Assembly: GCF_000614125.1 (NCBI RefSeq) | Contig: NZ_BAKJ01000024.1 | Location: 1 to 64,000, forward strand | Length of the DNA stretch: 64,000 bases | Source of the DNA: Bacteroides rodentium JCM 16496 | GTDB lineage: Bacteria > Bacteroidota > Bacteroidia > Bacteroidales > Bacteroidaceae | Direction: 5' to 3' | Shown: piece by piece, positions 54,946 to 64,000 of the stretch | How the letters are laid out: each line of letters begins with the position of its first letter | How positions within the stretch are numbered: position 1 is the first letter of the stretch | Made by a program: the position numbers and the translations under genes | Notes under the pieces: model-generated | What the model was told of the DNA's origin: nothing | What the model saw: only the letters and a program-made list of their open reading frames with translations | Databases searched by the model: none

Positions 54946-56817
54946 CTATCGTCCGCAAAGTACCAGTAGCACGTTGATGTCGCTTGGAGATACTCCCGGA
55001 ATCCTACTCGCTTGGGCTATTGTTTCAGGATCTATCTTCATCAGCTTCTGTCTGGCTTCGGTGGAAAGGGATTGAATGGAATTATAGTCAAACTTACCTT
55101 TTATCTTGATGCTTTCCAATCTTGCCAATTTATCTGCAATAATCCGTTCGCGTCCGATGTATCCCTCGTACTTGATGAGTATTTCTGCAGCTTCTATAAT
55201 TTCTTCCTTTCTATCGGATATTTTATCCAGTTCTCGTTTAAAGGCACTGACGTGTTCGGCAATGTTCTCAATCGTTACCTGCGGACGGTTTATCAAATCT
55301 ATCAATTTGCATCCCTGGCGCAGTGGAGTAGTACCGAGTTGTTCCAATACCGGATTGATTAATGCCGGTTTCATCGAGTAATTCCGCGCGAAGTCTATAA
55401 TCCGGTTCACGGCTTCACGCTTTTCTGTCAGCAGCTTGTACCGCTCTTCCTTGACGAGTCCCAGCTTCCAGGCTTTTTCCGTGAGTCGCATGTCCGCATC
55501 ATCCATACGGAGCAGGATACGATATTCGGCACGGGAAGTAAACATACGGTAAGGCTCGTCCACACCTTTTGTTACCAAGTCATCGATTAAAACGCCGATA
55601 TATGCTTCATCCTTGCAAGGGTGAACGGCTCTCCACCATGGCAATTGATGTGGGCGTTGATGCCTGCCATGATTCCTTGTCCGGCTGCTTCCTCGTAACC
55701 GGTTGTTCCGTTTACTTGTCCGGCAAAGAACAGATTCTTTATATTCTTCGTTTCCAGCGTATGTTTCAGTTGGGTAGGGTCAAAGAAGTCGTATTCGATG
55801 GCATAGCCCGGACGGTAGATGACCAAATCTCTGAATGCCGGTATCTTTTTCAATGCTGCAATCTGGATGTTCATGGGCAATGAAGAAGAGAATCCATTCA
55901 AGTAGAGCTCCTGGGTTGTTTCCCCTTCGGGCTCCAGGAAAAGCTGGTGCTGCGGTTTGTCGGGGAAAGTCACAATCTTGGTTTCTATACTGGGGCAATA
56001 ACGTGGCCGATACTTTGGATTTGTCCGTTGAAAAGGGGAGAATCCGGCAGACCTTCCCGCAGGATGCGGTGTGCTTCTTCGTTGGTGAAGCAGGTCCAGC
56101 AGGGGAGCTGTTTGAGGTGGCGTACACCGGTGTTCATGAACGAGAACTTGTGGAAGTCACATTCTCCGTCTTGGATTTCCATATCCTCATAATGCACGCT
56201 GCGCCCATCTATGCGTACGGGGGTTCCCGTCTTCATGCGTCCGAAGGTGATGCCATGTTTTGCGATGGATTCGGTTAATTGGTAGGATGCAGGTTCTGCC
56301 ATACGTCCGCCCGGAAGCATGGTACGTCCCACGTGCATCAGTCCATTGAGGAAAGTTCCTGCGGTGAGTACTACACATTTGGCATGGAACGTTACTCCCC
56401 ATAATGTGACTACTCCCGTAATCTCACCGTTCTCAACGAGGATTTCCTGCACGGTATCCTGCCAGATATGCAGGTTGGGGATATTTTCCAGTATCTCTCT
56501 CCATGCCCAGATGAATTTGTTGCGGTCGCACTGTGCGCGCGGGCTCCACATAGCGGGACCTTTGGAGCGATTCAGTATACGGAACTGTATGGCTGTCCGG
56601 TCTGTCACCAATCCCATATATCCTCCCAAGGCGTCTATTTCGCGTACTATCTGTCCTTTGGCGATGCTCCCACTGCCGGGTTACAGCTCATCTGTCCGAT
56701 TTTGTTCATATCCATTGTGATAAGACAAGTCTTCGAACCCAGGTTTGCAGCAGCGGCAGCGGCCTCGCATCCTGCGTGTCCGGCGCCGATTACAATAACG
56801 TCATACTTAAATTCCAT
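54946..56817 (-). CDS. mnmG: tRNA uridine 5-carboxymethylaminomethyl synthase MnmG (frame broken three times)
   Basis: MnmG with MnmE modifies the wobble uridine of several tRNAs and needs FAD. The N-terminus [20 protein letters not shown] has the dinucleotide motif. [70 protein letters not shown] and the [17 protein letters not shown] block follow in order. Breaks near 56670, 55995 and 55621 each need one base. The joined product has about 624 residues, the usual size. It heads the minus-strand group mnmG-apt-uvrC-dtd-mazG-deoC. Confidence 0.96.
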
Positions 56818-56974
56818 TCGTTCTGTGTAGTTTAAAGCCGCGCAAAGTTACGAAAAAAGTTGCATCTATGGTGCAGTGCCTTTATAGTTTCGGCATTTAT
56901 CGTAATATGACCCGTTGGCGGAATTGACTGTTTGGGCAGATGCACACACCGGCTTTATCTTGTCCTGTTCTTTA

Positions 56975-57093
56975 GTCTGCTTCCTAGCCGCTCCCTATCT
57001 GCTCCCTGTTTGCTCCGTACTTTCTCCGTATCTATATGTACGGACCATATACGGACCAGGTACGGAGCGGGTACGGAGCGGGTGGTAAGATGT
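56975..57093. repeat. Hairpin repeat element with 11-bp phased arms, copy C
   Basis: Left-arm units CTCCCTATCTG, CTCCCTGTTTG, CTCCGTACTTT and CTCCGTATCTA are followed by right-arm units TACGGACCATA, TACGGACCAGG, TACGGAGCGGG and TACGGAGCGGG, all with an 11-bp period. This is the most regular copy: four units on each side of a TATG turn near 57034. Confidence 0.7.
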
Positions 57094-57188
57094 CTGTCCG
57101 GCTAAGAAACAGCAGGCTTGCCCTTTGAAAAGGCATGATTATGTCATTTATTGGCTCGAAATTTCTATTTTTTTTCCCTGAATCGGCT

Positions 57189-57196
57189 TATCTTTG
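57189..57196 (+). promoter_or_regulatory. -7 box upstream of the GH2 gene
   Basis: TATCTTTG matches TAnnTTTG, 33 bp before the ATG at 57229. Confidence 0.45.
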
Positions 57197-57228
57197 CTTT
57201 CGTAGAAACAATAAAAAGTTATAATACT

Positions 57229-59046
57229 ATGAGAAGACTTTTCCTCATATCGTCATTTTTGACGTTGTTTGCAATCGGAAGCTCGGCGCAATGGAAGCCG
57301 GCAGGTGATAAAATCAAAACGGATTGGGCGCATCAAATTAACCCCTCTAATGTGTTGCCCGAATATCCTCGTCCCATCATGGAACGGAGTGACTGGAAGA
57401 ACTTGAACGGGCTTTGGAATTATGCCGTTATAAATAAAGGTGAGCATCTTCCGGCAGAGTTCGAAGGGCAGATACTTGTTCCTTTTGCCATCGAATCCTC
57501 CTTGTCCGGAGTTGGAAAAAGAATCAATGAAAACCAGGAACTGGTCTACCAGCGTAGTTTTGAAATCCCTTCCGCCTGGAAGGGAAAACAAGTGCTGTTG
57601 CACTTTGGCGCTGTCGACTGGAAGACGGATGTATGGGTGAATGACGTGAAAGTGGGCAGCCATACGGGGGGATTTACTCCGTTCTCCTTCGATATTACTG
57701 CCGCCCTTTCTGGCAAAGGCAACAATCAGTTGGTCGTAAAAGTTTGGGACCCAACGGATAAAGGGCCTCAACCCCGTGGAAAGCAGGTCCGCAATCCGGA
57801 AGGTATCTGGTACACCCCCGTAAGCGGTATCTGGCAGACGGTGTGGCTGGAACCCGTTGCCGGAAAACATATCGAGAATCTCCGTATCACTCCCGATATT
57901 GACCGTAACCTGTTGACAGTGAAGGCTGAATTGAATAGTGCATGCCCTTCCGACTTTGTGGAAGTGAATGTGTATGACGGCAATCAACTGGTAGCCACCG
58001 GCAAAAGTATCAATGCAGAGCCGGTGGAGGTGTCCATGCCCCGGAATGCCAAGTTGTGGAGTCCGGATTCCCCCTTCCTCTATACGCTGAAAGTGACGCT
58101 GAAAAGCGGAGGCAAGGTAGTGGATAAGGTGGACAGCTATGCTGCCATGCGTAAGTACTCCACCCGTCGTGACGCGGATGGCATCGTACGCCTGGAACTG
58201 AATAACGAGGCTTTGTTCCAGTTTGGACCGCTGGACCAGGGTTGGTGGCCCGACGGATTGTATACAGCTCCCACAGACGAGGCTTTGCTGTATGATGTAC
58301 AGAAGACGAAAGATTTCGGTTTCAATATGATTCGCAAGCATATCAAGGTGGAACCGGCACGTTGGTACACACATTGTGACCGTTTGGGCATCATCGTATG
58401 GCAGGATATGCCGAGCGGTGACCGTAATCCGGAATGGCAAATGCGGCAGTACTTCAATGGCACGGAGAGGAAACGCTCTGCCGAATCGGAAGCAACCTAC
58501 CGCAAGGAATGGAAGGAAATAATGGATTGCCTCTACTCTTATCCGTGTATCGGCACCTGGGTACCGTTCAACGAAGCCTGGGGACAGTTCAAGTGTGTGG
58601 AGATAGCCGAATGGACGAAACAATATGACCCCACCCGCCTGGTGAACCCCGCAAGCGGCGGCAACCACTATCCCTGTGGCGACATGCTCGACCTGCATCA
58701 TTATCCGCAACCGGAACTGTTCTTGTACGACGGTCAGCGTGCCACGGTTCTGGGTGAGTATGGCGGTATCGGCCTTGTCTTGAAAGACCATATCTGGGAA
58801 CCGAACCGCAATTGGGGATATGTTCAGTTCAACTCTTCCAAGGAGGTTACGGATGAATACGAGAAGTATGCCGACATACTGTACCGGCTTGTCTCCAAGG
58901 GTTTCTCGGCAGCCGTCTATACACAGACCACGGATGTGGAGGTGGAAGTGAACGGTCTGATGACTTACGACCGCAAGGTGATAAAGCTGGATGAGAAACG
59001 CGTGAAGGAGATAAATACACGCATCTGCAATTCACTTAAGAAATAG
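57229..59046 (+). CDS. GH2-family beta-glycosidase
   Basis: The secreted protein of 605 residues starts at MRRLFLISSFLTLFAIGSSAQ; an upstream in-frame ATG at 57151 lies before the promoter and was rejected. The GH2 order is seen: jelly-roll domain (about 60-215, with DVWVNDVKVGSHTGGFTPFS), Ig-like domain, then the barrel with the acid/base Glu in WVPFNEAWGQF and the likely nucleophile Glu in VLGEYGGIG. The family covers beta-galactosidase, beta-mannosidase and beta-glucuronidase activities, and the sequence alone does not decide. It precedes an HTCS regulator on the same strand. The frame is intact. Confidence 0.88.
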   Translation: MRRLFLISSFLTLFAIGSSAQWKPAGDKIKTDWAHQINPSNVLPEYPRPIMERSDWKNLNGLWNYAVINKGEHLPAEFEGQILVPFAIESSLSGVGKRINENQELVYQRSFEIPSAWKGKQVLLHFGAVDWKTDVWVNDVKVGSHTGGFTPFSFDITAALSGKGNNQLVVKVWDPTDKGPQPRGKQVRNPEGIWYTPVSGIWQTVWLEPVAGKHIENLRITPDIDRNLLTVKAELNSACPSDFVEVNVYDGNQLVATGKSINAEPVEVSMPRNAKLWSPDSPFLYTLKVTLKSGGKVVDKVDSYAAMRKYSTRRDADGIVRLELNNEALFQFGPLDQGWWPDGLYTAPTDEALLYDVQKTKDFGFNMIRKHIKVEPARWYTHCDRLGIIVWQDMPSGDRNPEWQMRQYFNGTERKRSAESEATYRKEWKEIMDCLYSYPCIGTWVPFNEAWGQFKCVEIAEWTKQYDPTRLVNPASGGNHYPCGDMLDLHHYPQPELFLYDGQRATVLGEYGGIGLVLKDHIWEPNRNWGYVQFNSSKEVTDEYEKYADILYRLVSKGFSAAVYTQTTDVEVEVNGLMTYDRKVIKLDEKRVKEINTRICNSLKK

Positions 59047-59051
59047 GGGCA

Positions 59052-59363
59052 TTTACAATTTACCATTTATAGTAGAACAGAAATGATTTGCGAAAAATAC
59101 GGAGTAACTTACTTCTCCTCCTCCGGGGAGGAGGAGTACCCGAAGGGGAGGTGGTAGCGATATATATAGCATTGTTTTTCATTACTTTGTATTCCCTACC
59201 ACCCTGCCCGTTGGGCACCCCTCCTCCCCCGGAGGAGGGGAATTAAGTTACTCTCTATTTCACCTCTTTTCTTCGCAATTCATTTCTGTTTGACTATACA
59301 AAGTACAATTTGGCTGCGCTGTCATCTGCATAGTTAAATTGTACTTTGTAAATGGTAAATTGT
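59052..59363. repeat. Nested palindrome of about 300 bp holding the GC-rich inverted-repeat element, copy 2
   Basis: From outside in: TACAATTTACCATTTA (about 59054) pairs with TAAATGGTAAATTGTA (about 59348); GTAGAACAGAAATG with its near complement at 59281-59294; GAGTAACTT (59102) with AAGTTACTC (59244-59252); then the GC-rich element itself (59112-59245, as at 41521-41661). A further hairpin pairs ACAAAGTACAATT (59298-59310) with AATTGTACTTTGT (59337-59349). The whole gap between GH2 and the second HTCS is therefore able to fold. Confidence 0.65.
59112..59245. mobile_element. GC-rich inverted-repeat (MITE-like) element, copy 2
   Basis: It matches copy 1 at both ends (TTCTCCTCCTCCGGGGAGG and CCCGGAGGAGGGGAATT) and in the inner GGTGGTAG/CTACCACC parts. 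The A/T-rich centre differs. It encodes no protein. Confidence 0.6.
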
Positions 59364-59380
59364 ACATTAAAAATGTTGTT

Positions 59381-62300
59381 ATGAAACGATTGATTATAAA
59401 GCTTTTCCTTAGTCTGTGCCTATGGGCGGTATTGCCGGTCTGTGCGCAGGATGCTGTTCATTACTATTTCAGAACGATGGATATCCGGAACGGTCTTTCG
59501 CAGAACACCGTGTATCAGATTTTGCAGGATAGGAAAGGCTTTATGTGGTTCGGAACCAAAGACGGTCTGAACCGTTATGACGGATTGTCATTCCGTATTT
59601 ACAAGAAAGAGAATTCCGGTTTAGGCAAGAATTTCATAACTGCGCTCTATGAGGACCGCCGGGGCAATATCTGGATTGGTACCGATGGGGGAGTCTTTAT
59701 TTACGACCCGGTACTGGATTCCTTTACCGCTTTCGATGAGGCCAGTGATAACGGCAGTATCATCAGGGATTTCGTCACCATGATTGGAAGTGACGAGGAC
59801 GACAATATCTGGATATCGGTAGAAAACCAGGGGTTGTTCTGCTATAAACCGGCTGAAGGGAGGCTGTTGAACCATCTGCACGATTCGGGACTGCCCAATG
59901 TCACCCGCTTCTGGCTGAATGGGAATACGTGTTGGCTGGCCTTGTATGCGGATAATCTTTACTATGCGAAAGCTGACTTTGAAACTCCTCTGCAGCCTTT
60001 CAAGGACACGGAAGGAAATGAGATTTTCAAGAATGATATTATCAACTGGCAGGTCAGCGGACCCCATAATTGTGTGTATGTCGCTTCGCAGAACGGGCTG
60101 ACCGAGATAAACCAGACCACAGGCAAGACACGCAGGCTGCTGGATACCTATGTGAGGGCTTTGCAGTTCAAATCTGACGACGAACTGTGGGTGGGTGCGG
60201 AGTCCGGCTTGTATATTTACAACCTGGCGAATGACAAGATTACCCATTTGACCGTTCCCGGCCAGGATGATTCGTATGCATTGTCGGACAATGCCATTTA
60301 TTCGCTCTGCTGCGACAAGGAGAACGGCATGTGGATAGGCTCTTATTTCGGTGGGGTGAACTATTGCCCTTATCAGTGGACTTATTTCGAGAAGTTCTAT
60401 CCGAGAGACAATCTCAGGCATTTCGGCCGTCGTGTACGGGAAATCTGTGAAAGCAATGACGGCACCTTGTGGATAGGCACCGAAGACAAAGGCTTGTTCA
60501 ATTACAATCCGGAAAACGGCAGGATAGAGCCTTTTGAGCATCCGGCCATTTATCAGAACATCCACGGCCTATGCCTGGACGGGGATGATTTGTGGGTAGG
60601 TACGTTCTCCGGTGGTCTGAACCGGGTGAATCTTCGGACCAGGCAGGTGAAGCATTACAGCAAGGGTGAGAGTGAGAATTCCATGGTCGCCAATGACGCT
60701 TTTACCATTTGCAGGACCACTACGGGAGACGTGTGGATAGGCACCACGTCCGGTTTATTGAAGTACAATCGCTCCACAGATGACTTTACCCGGATTCCTC
60801 AGCTGAAGAATATGTTTACTTATAACATTCTGGAGGACTTCAACGGAAATCTGTGGTTTGCTACTTTTTCCAATGGAGTGTTCTGCTACAATGTAAGAAG
60901 CCGGCAGTGGAGGAATTATCTGTCTAATGAGAATGATTCGACTTCTCTTCCCTACAATAAGGTAATCAGTATCTACGAAGACAGCAGGAAGCGTCTGTGG
61001 TTCATGACACTGGGTGAGGGCTTCTGCCGCTACAATCCGAAAACGGATAATTTTACCCGTTATGACATGTCGAAAGGATTTCCGAGCAATACCATCTACA
61101 AGATGGTCGAGGACAAGCGGGGAAACTTATGGATTACTTCCAACGACGGCTTGGTATGCTTCAATCCCGATACGGAGAGCAAGCATGTCTATACCACTGC
61201 CAACGGGCTACTGAGCAACCAATTTAATTTCCAGTCCGGTTACATTGACAAGGAGGGACGCATCTATTTGGGAAGTATCAACGGATTCATAGCCTTCGAC
61301 CCGGAGACTTTTGTGGAGAACACTTTTCTCCCTCCCGTAGTGATTACGGACTTCTTTCTGTTCAACAAACGGCTTTCGGCGGACAGCCGGATTCCCCTTT
61401 GGAGAAGAGCATCACCTATGCGGATGAGATAGAGCTGGATGCCGACCAGAATTCGTTCTCTTTCCAGGTTGCGGCCCTGAGTTACCAGGCACCCGAAATG
61501 AACGGTCTTGAATGTAAATTGGAAGGCTTTGACCGCGACTGGTATGCGGTGGGACGGAATTCTAGTATCAACTATTCAAACCTTCCTTACGGAAGCTATC
61601 GATTGCGTATAAAAGGTTCCAACAGCGACGGCAAATGGAACGCGACGGAACGCGTGCTCGATATCCATATTCATCCTCCTTTCTATCTCTCTACCTGGGC
61701 GTATGCTGTCTATACACTATTGGCGTTATGCTCGCTGGCTGCCGTAATCACCTATTTCAGGAAACGGACCCGGCAGAAGCATCAGCAGGCTATGGACAAG
61801 TTTGAGCGGGAAAAGGAACGGGAGTTGTATACTGCGAAGATAGACTTCTTCACGAATGTGGCGCATGAGATACGTACACCGCTTACACTGATAAAGAGTC
61901 CGCTCGAGAATGTGTTGGCTTCCCGTTCTGTTTCGGATGACATCAGGGATGATTTGGAGACCATGGAACTGAACACCAACCGGCTGCTCGATTTGGTGAA
62001 CCAGTTGCTGGACTTCCGGAAGACGGAGACGCAAGGCTTCCAGCTGAACTTCGTGGAATGCAACGTGGCGGAACTCTTGCAGAAGACGTATAAGCGTTTC
62101 AAGCCTTTGGCACGTGAAAGGGGGCTGGCATTGAGTATAGAGACTCCCGAAAGCTTGTATGCTTCGTTGATAGGGAAGGGCTTACCAAGATTATCAGCAA
62201 TCTGCTGACCAATGCGATAAAGTATTCGGCGACCTATATACGCATCAGGCTATATTCGGAAGGTGAAAGACTGCTGCTTTCTGTATGCAATGACGGCCTT

Positions 62301-63332
62301 GTCATTCCGGTAGAGATGCGCGAGGAGATTTTCAAGCCGTTCATCCAGTATAAGACCGGTGCGTTGCGCTCTGTGCCCGGCACCGGTATCGGGCTTGCAC
62401 TTGCCCGTTCATTGGCCGAACTCCATGAGGGTGCGTTGTGCATGGAAGACTCGATGGAGAACAACTGTTTTCTGCTGTCACTTCCGCTGAAGCACGAGCA
62501 GACGGTGGCCATAGAGCATAAAGAACCGGTAACGGGCGGGGAATCCTCTGAGGAAAGTGGTGCAGGTACTGCCTTGGAACAGCACCGGTATACTCTTTTG
62601 GTGGTGGAAGACAGTCTGGAAATGCAGGCATTTGTTGTGAAACAGCTCTCTTCGGAATATCGTGTGCTGACTGCCTTGAACGGGGTGGAAGCTCTGAAGG
62701 TGTTGAAGGAGCATACCGTGAATCTTGTCATCTCGGATATTATGATGCCCGAGATGGACGGATTGGAGCTGTGCGAGCATCTGAAGTCCGAGCTTGACTA
62801 TAGCCATATACCGATTATCCTGCTTACGGCGAAGACGACCCTTCAAGCCAAAATAGAGGGAATGAAGCTGGGGGCTGACGTATATATAGAGAAACCTTTC
62901 TCCGTGGAATATCTGAAAGTTTGTGTGGCCAACCTGCTGAACAACCGTGAGAAGCTACGGGCTTCTTTTGTCAATTCTCCTTTTGTGCAGACGGGCAGTA
63001 TGGCAATGACAAAGGCAGATGAATCTTTCCTGAAGAAGCTGAACGAAGTGGTATTGGCCAATATGCAAGACCCCGACTTCAGCCTGGATGATATGGCAAG
63101 CCTGCTGAACATGAGCCGGTCGAGCCTGAACCGGAAGATAAAGGGCATATTGGATATGACTCCCAATGATTACATCCGCCTGGAGCGGTTGAAGAAAGCG
63201 GCGCAGCTTTTAAAGGAAGGAGAGTGTAAAATCAATGAGGTTTGCTATATGACCGGCTTCAATACTCCTTCCTATTTCACCAAGTGCTTCCAGAAGCAGT
63301 TCGGTATTCTGCCCAAAGACTTCGTGAAGTAG
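59381..63332 (+). CDS. Second hybrid two-component system sensor/regulator (frame broken twice)
   Basis: The layout equals the first HTCS: signal peptide (LFLSLCLWAVLPVCAQD), two-propeller sensor with repeats such as MWFGTKDGLNRYDG and LWVGTFSGGLNRVN, a Y_Y_Y domain, one membrane segment (AVYTLLALCSLAAVITYF), a kinase with canonical H-box FFTNVAHEIRTPLTLI and GTGIGLALARSLAELH, a receiver (LVISDIMMPEMDGLEL) and a C-terminal AraC domain ending CFQKQFGILPKDFVK. Breaks near 61395 and 62170 need one base each; the joined protein has about 1317 residues. The start at 59381 gives the signal peptide. It probably controls GH2 and the genes to the right of the window. Confidence 0.92.
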
Positions 63333-63408
63333 CCGCCGATAGGGATTGTCTGGTTGGATTTTTGTATTGTTTGAGTGGATTATTCTATTTTATATTTTAA
63401 GAAATCAC

Positions 63409-63416
63409 TACTTTTG
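63409..63416 (+). promoter_or_regulatory. Possible -7 box before the oxidoreductase gene
   Basis: TACTTTTG fits TAnnTTTG, 70 bp before the start at 63487. Confidence 0.3.
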
Positions 63417-63486
63417 GGCTGTTTTTTATTACAGATGTTTTGCTCCGGAAAAAAGGGGCAGACCTAAATTTTATGAAGACTGTATT

Positions 63487-64000
63487 ATGAAAGATACATT
63501 AATCAACAGAAGAGAATTCCTCAAGAATATAGGAATGCTTGGAGCCGGAGTGCTTCTCTCGGCCAGTCCTTGGCTTTCCGCTTTCTCGGAAGTAAAGGAA
63601 ACTTCCCATGAGAAATGCCGTATTGCCGTTATTGGACCAGGGTCGCGGGGACGCTTCTTGATGAGCTTCCTGGTTCAGAACCCAAAGGTCGACATCGTGG
63701 CCTTGTGCGATATTTACCAACCTTCCATCGACAAAGCCTCAAGCTGGCCCCGAACGCGAAAGTCTACAACGACTACCACCGTGTGCTGGAAGACAAGACC
63801 ATTGATGCGGTGGTGGTGGCTACCCCGCTGAACTCCCATTGCCAGATTGTGCTGGATGCCTTCGACGCAGGCAAGCATGTCTTCTGTGAGAAGACGATAG
63901 GCTTCACTATGGAAGAGTGTTACCTCATTTACCAAAAGCATATCCAGACCGGCAAGGTGTTCTTCACCGGTCAGCAACGGCTTTTCGATCCCCGCTACAT
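63487..64000 (+). CDS. Gfo/Idh/MocA-family oxidoreductase, partial (frame broken once; cut by window end)
   Basis: The N-terminus MKDTLINRREFLKNIGMLGAG looks like a twin-arginine-type export signal (RREFLK). The Rossmann domain follows: CRIAVIGPGSRGRFLMSF and VALCDIYQPS, and after the break the block VVVATPLNSHCQIVLDAFDAGKHVFCEK (residues about 114-141) with the family EK motif. The break near 63740 needs one base and gives KLAPNAKVYNDYHRVLEDKT. Exported members act on sugars or glycosides, some as NAD-dependent glycosidases such as GH109. The context after an HTCS fits carbohydrate use. The C-terminal domain is outside the window. Confidence 0.85.

Larger units (their letters stand above)
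56818..57228. other. Divergent gap between mnmG and GH2
   Basis: This gap holds hairpin repeat copy C, the related end sequence ACCCGTTGGCGGAATT (56910-56925) and the GH2 promoter. Nothing else was recognised. Confidence 0.55.

Noticed and set aside
54890..54958. Upstream TTG start for apt
   Set aside because: The extra 23 residues have no family similarity, and the ATG at 54889 gives the standard Apt length.
57253..58791. 512-codon open frame antisense to GH2
   Set aside because: It mirrors a clear GH2 coding sequence and has no motif or signal of its own.

Overview
The window is chromosomal DNA of a gut Bacteroides or a very close relative. The evidence is a SusC/SusD pair, hybrid two-component systems (HTCS) that fuse a sensor kinase to an AraC-type regulator, many signal-peptide or lipoprotein glycoside hydrolases, and -7 promoter boxes of the TAnnTTTG type. 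No transposase, integrase, phage gene, rRNA, tRNA or CRISPR array was found.

Layout: an AraC regulator, a small minus-strand sRNA candidate and mutS (1-3.9 kb); a damaged fimbrillin-like gene (4.1-5.4 kb); an HTCS and a GH97 enzyme on the minus strand (5.4-11.6 kb); a nine-gene plus-strand operon GH38-GH76-GH125-SusC-SusD-SusE-like-GH76-GH92-GH78 (12.1-31.1 kb); GH3 and GH31 on the minus strand (31.2-35.8 kb); lgt, a structured-RNA candidate and a lipoprotein/membrane protein pair (35.9-39.2 kb); panE, a carboxypeptidase-regulatory-like protein, ychF, GH43, an HD-domain protein and a DUF3836-like protein (39.7-46.2 kb); polA, a polyprenyl synthetase and the minus-strand housekeeping group mnmG-apt-uvrC-dtd-mazG-deoC (46.5-56.8 kb); and the start of a second carbohydrate locus with GH2, HTCS and a Gfo/Idh/MocA oxidoreductase cut by the window end (57.2-64 kb).

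The 5.4-31 kb region is best read as a polysaccharide utilisation locus for fungal-type alpha-mannan. A surface GH76 and the SusD/SusE-like binding proteins would capture and cut the backbone, SusC would import the products, and GH38, GH92, GH125, a second GH76, GH97 (alpha-galactosyl) and GH78 (alpha-rhamnosyl) would finish them in the periplasm. The HTCS is the likely sensor. This follows the gene content known from B. thetaiotaomicron mannan loci; GH78 is the unusual addition.

Fourteen genes are broken by 24 frame breaks, including the core genes mutS, polA, uvrC and mnmG. Twenty-one breaks are explained by one missing base and three by two. This one-sided pattern points to uncorrected sequencing or assembly deletions, so each gene is annotated as one CDS with the break positions given.

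The least explained material is intergenic: four arrays of short palindromes with 21-23 bp periods and array-specific cores, three hairpin elements whose arms are 11-bp repeats, two copies of a GC-rich inverted-repeat element (one inside a nested palindrome of about 300 bp), a roughly 230-nt nested RNA fold behind a good promoter, and a roughly 60-nt sRNA candidate with promoter and terminator.
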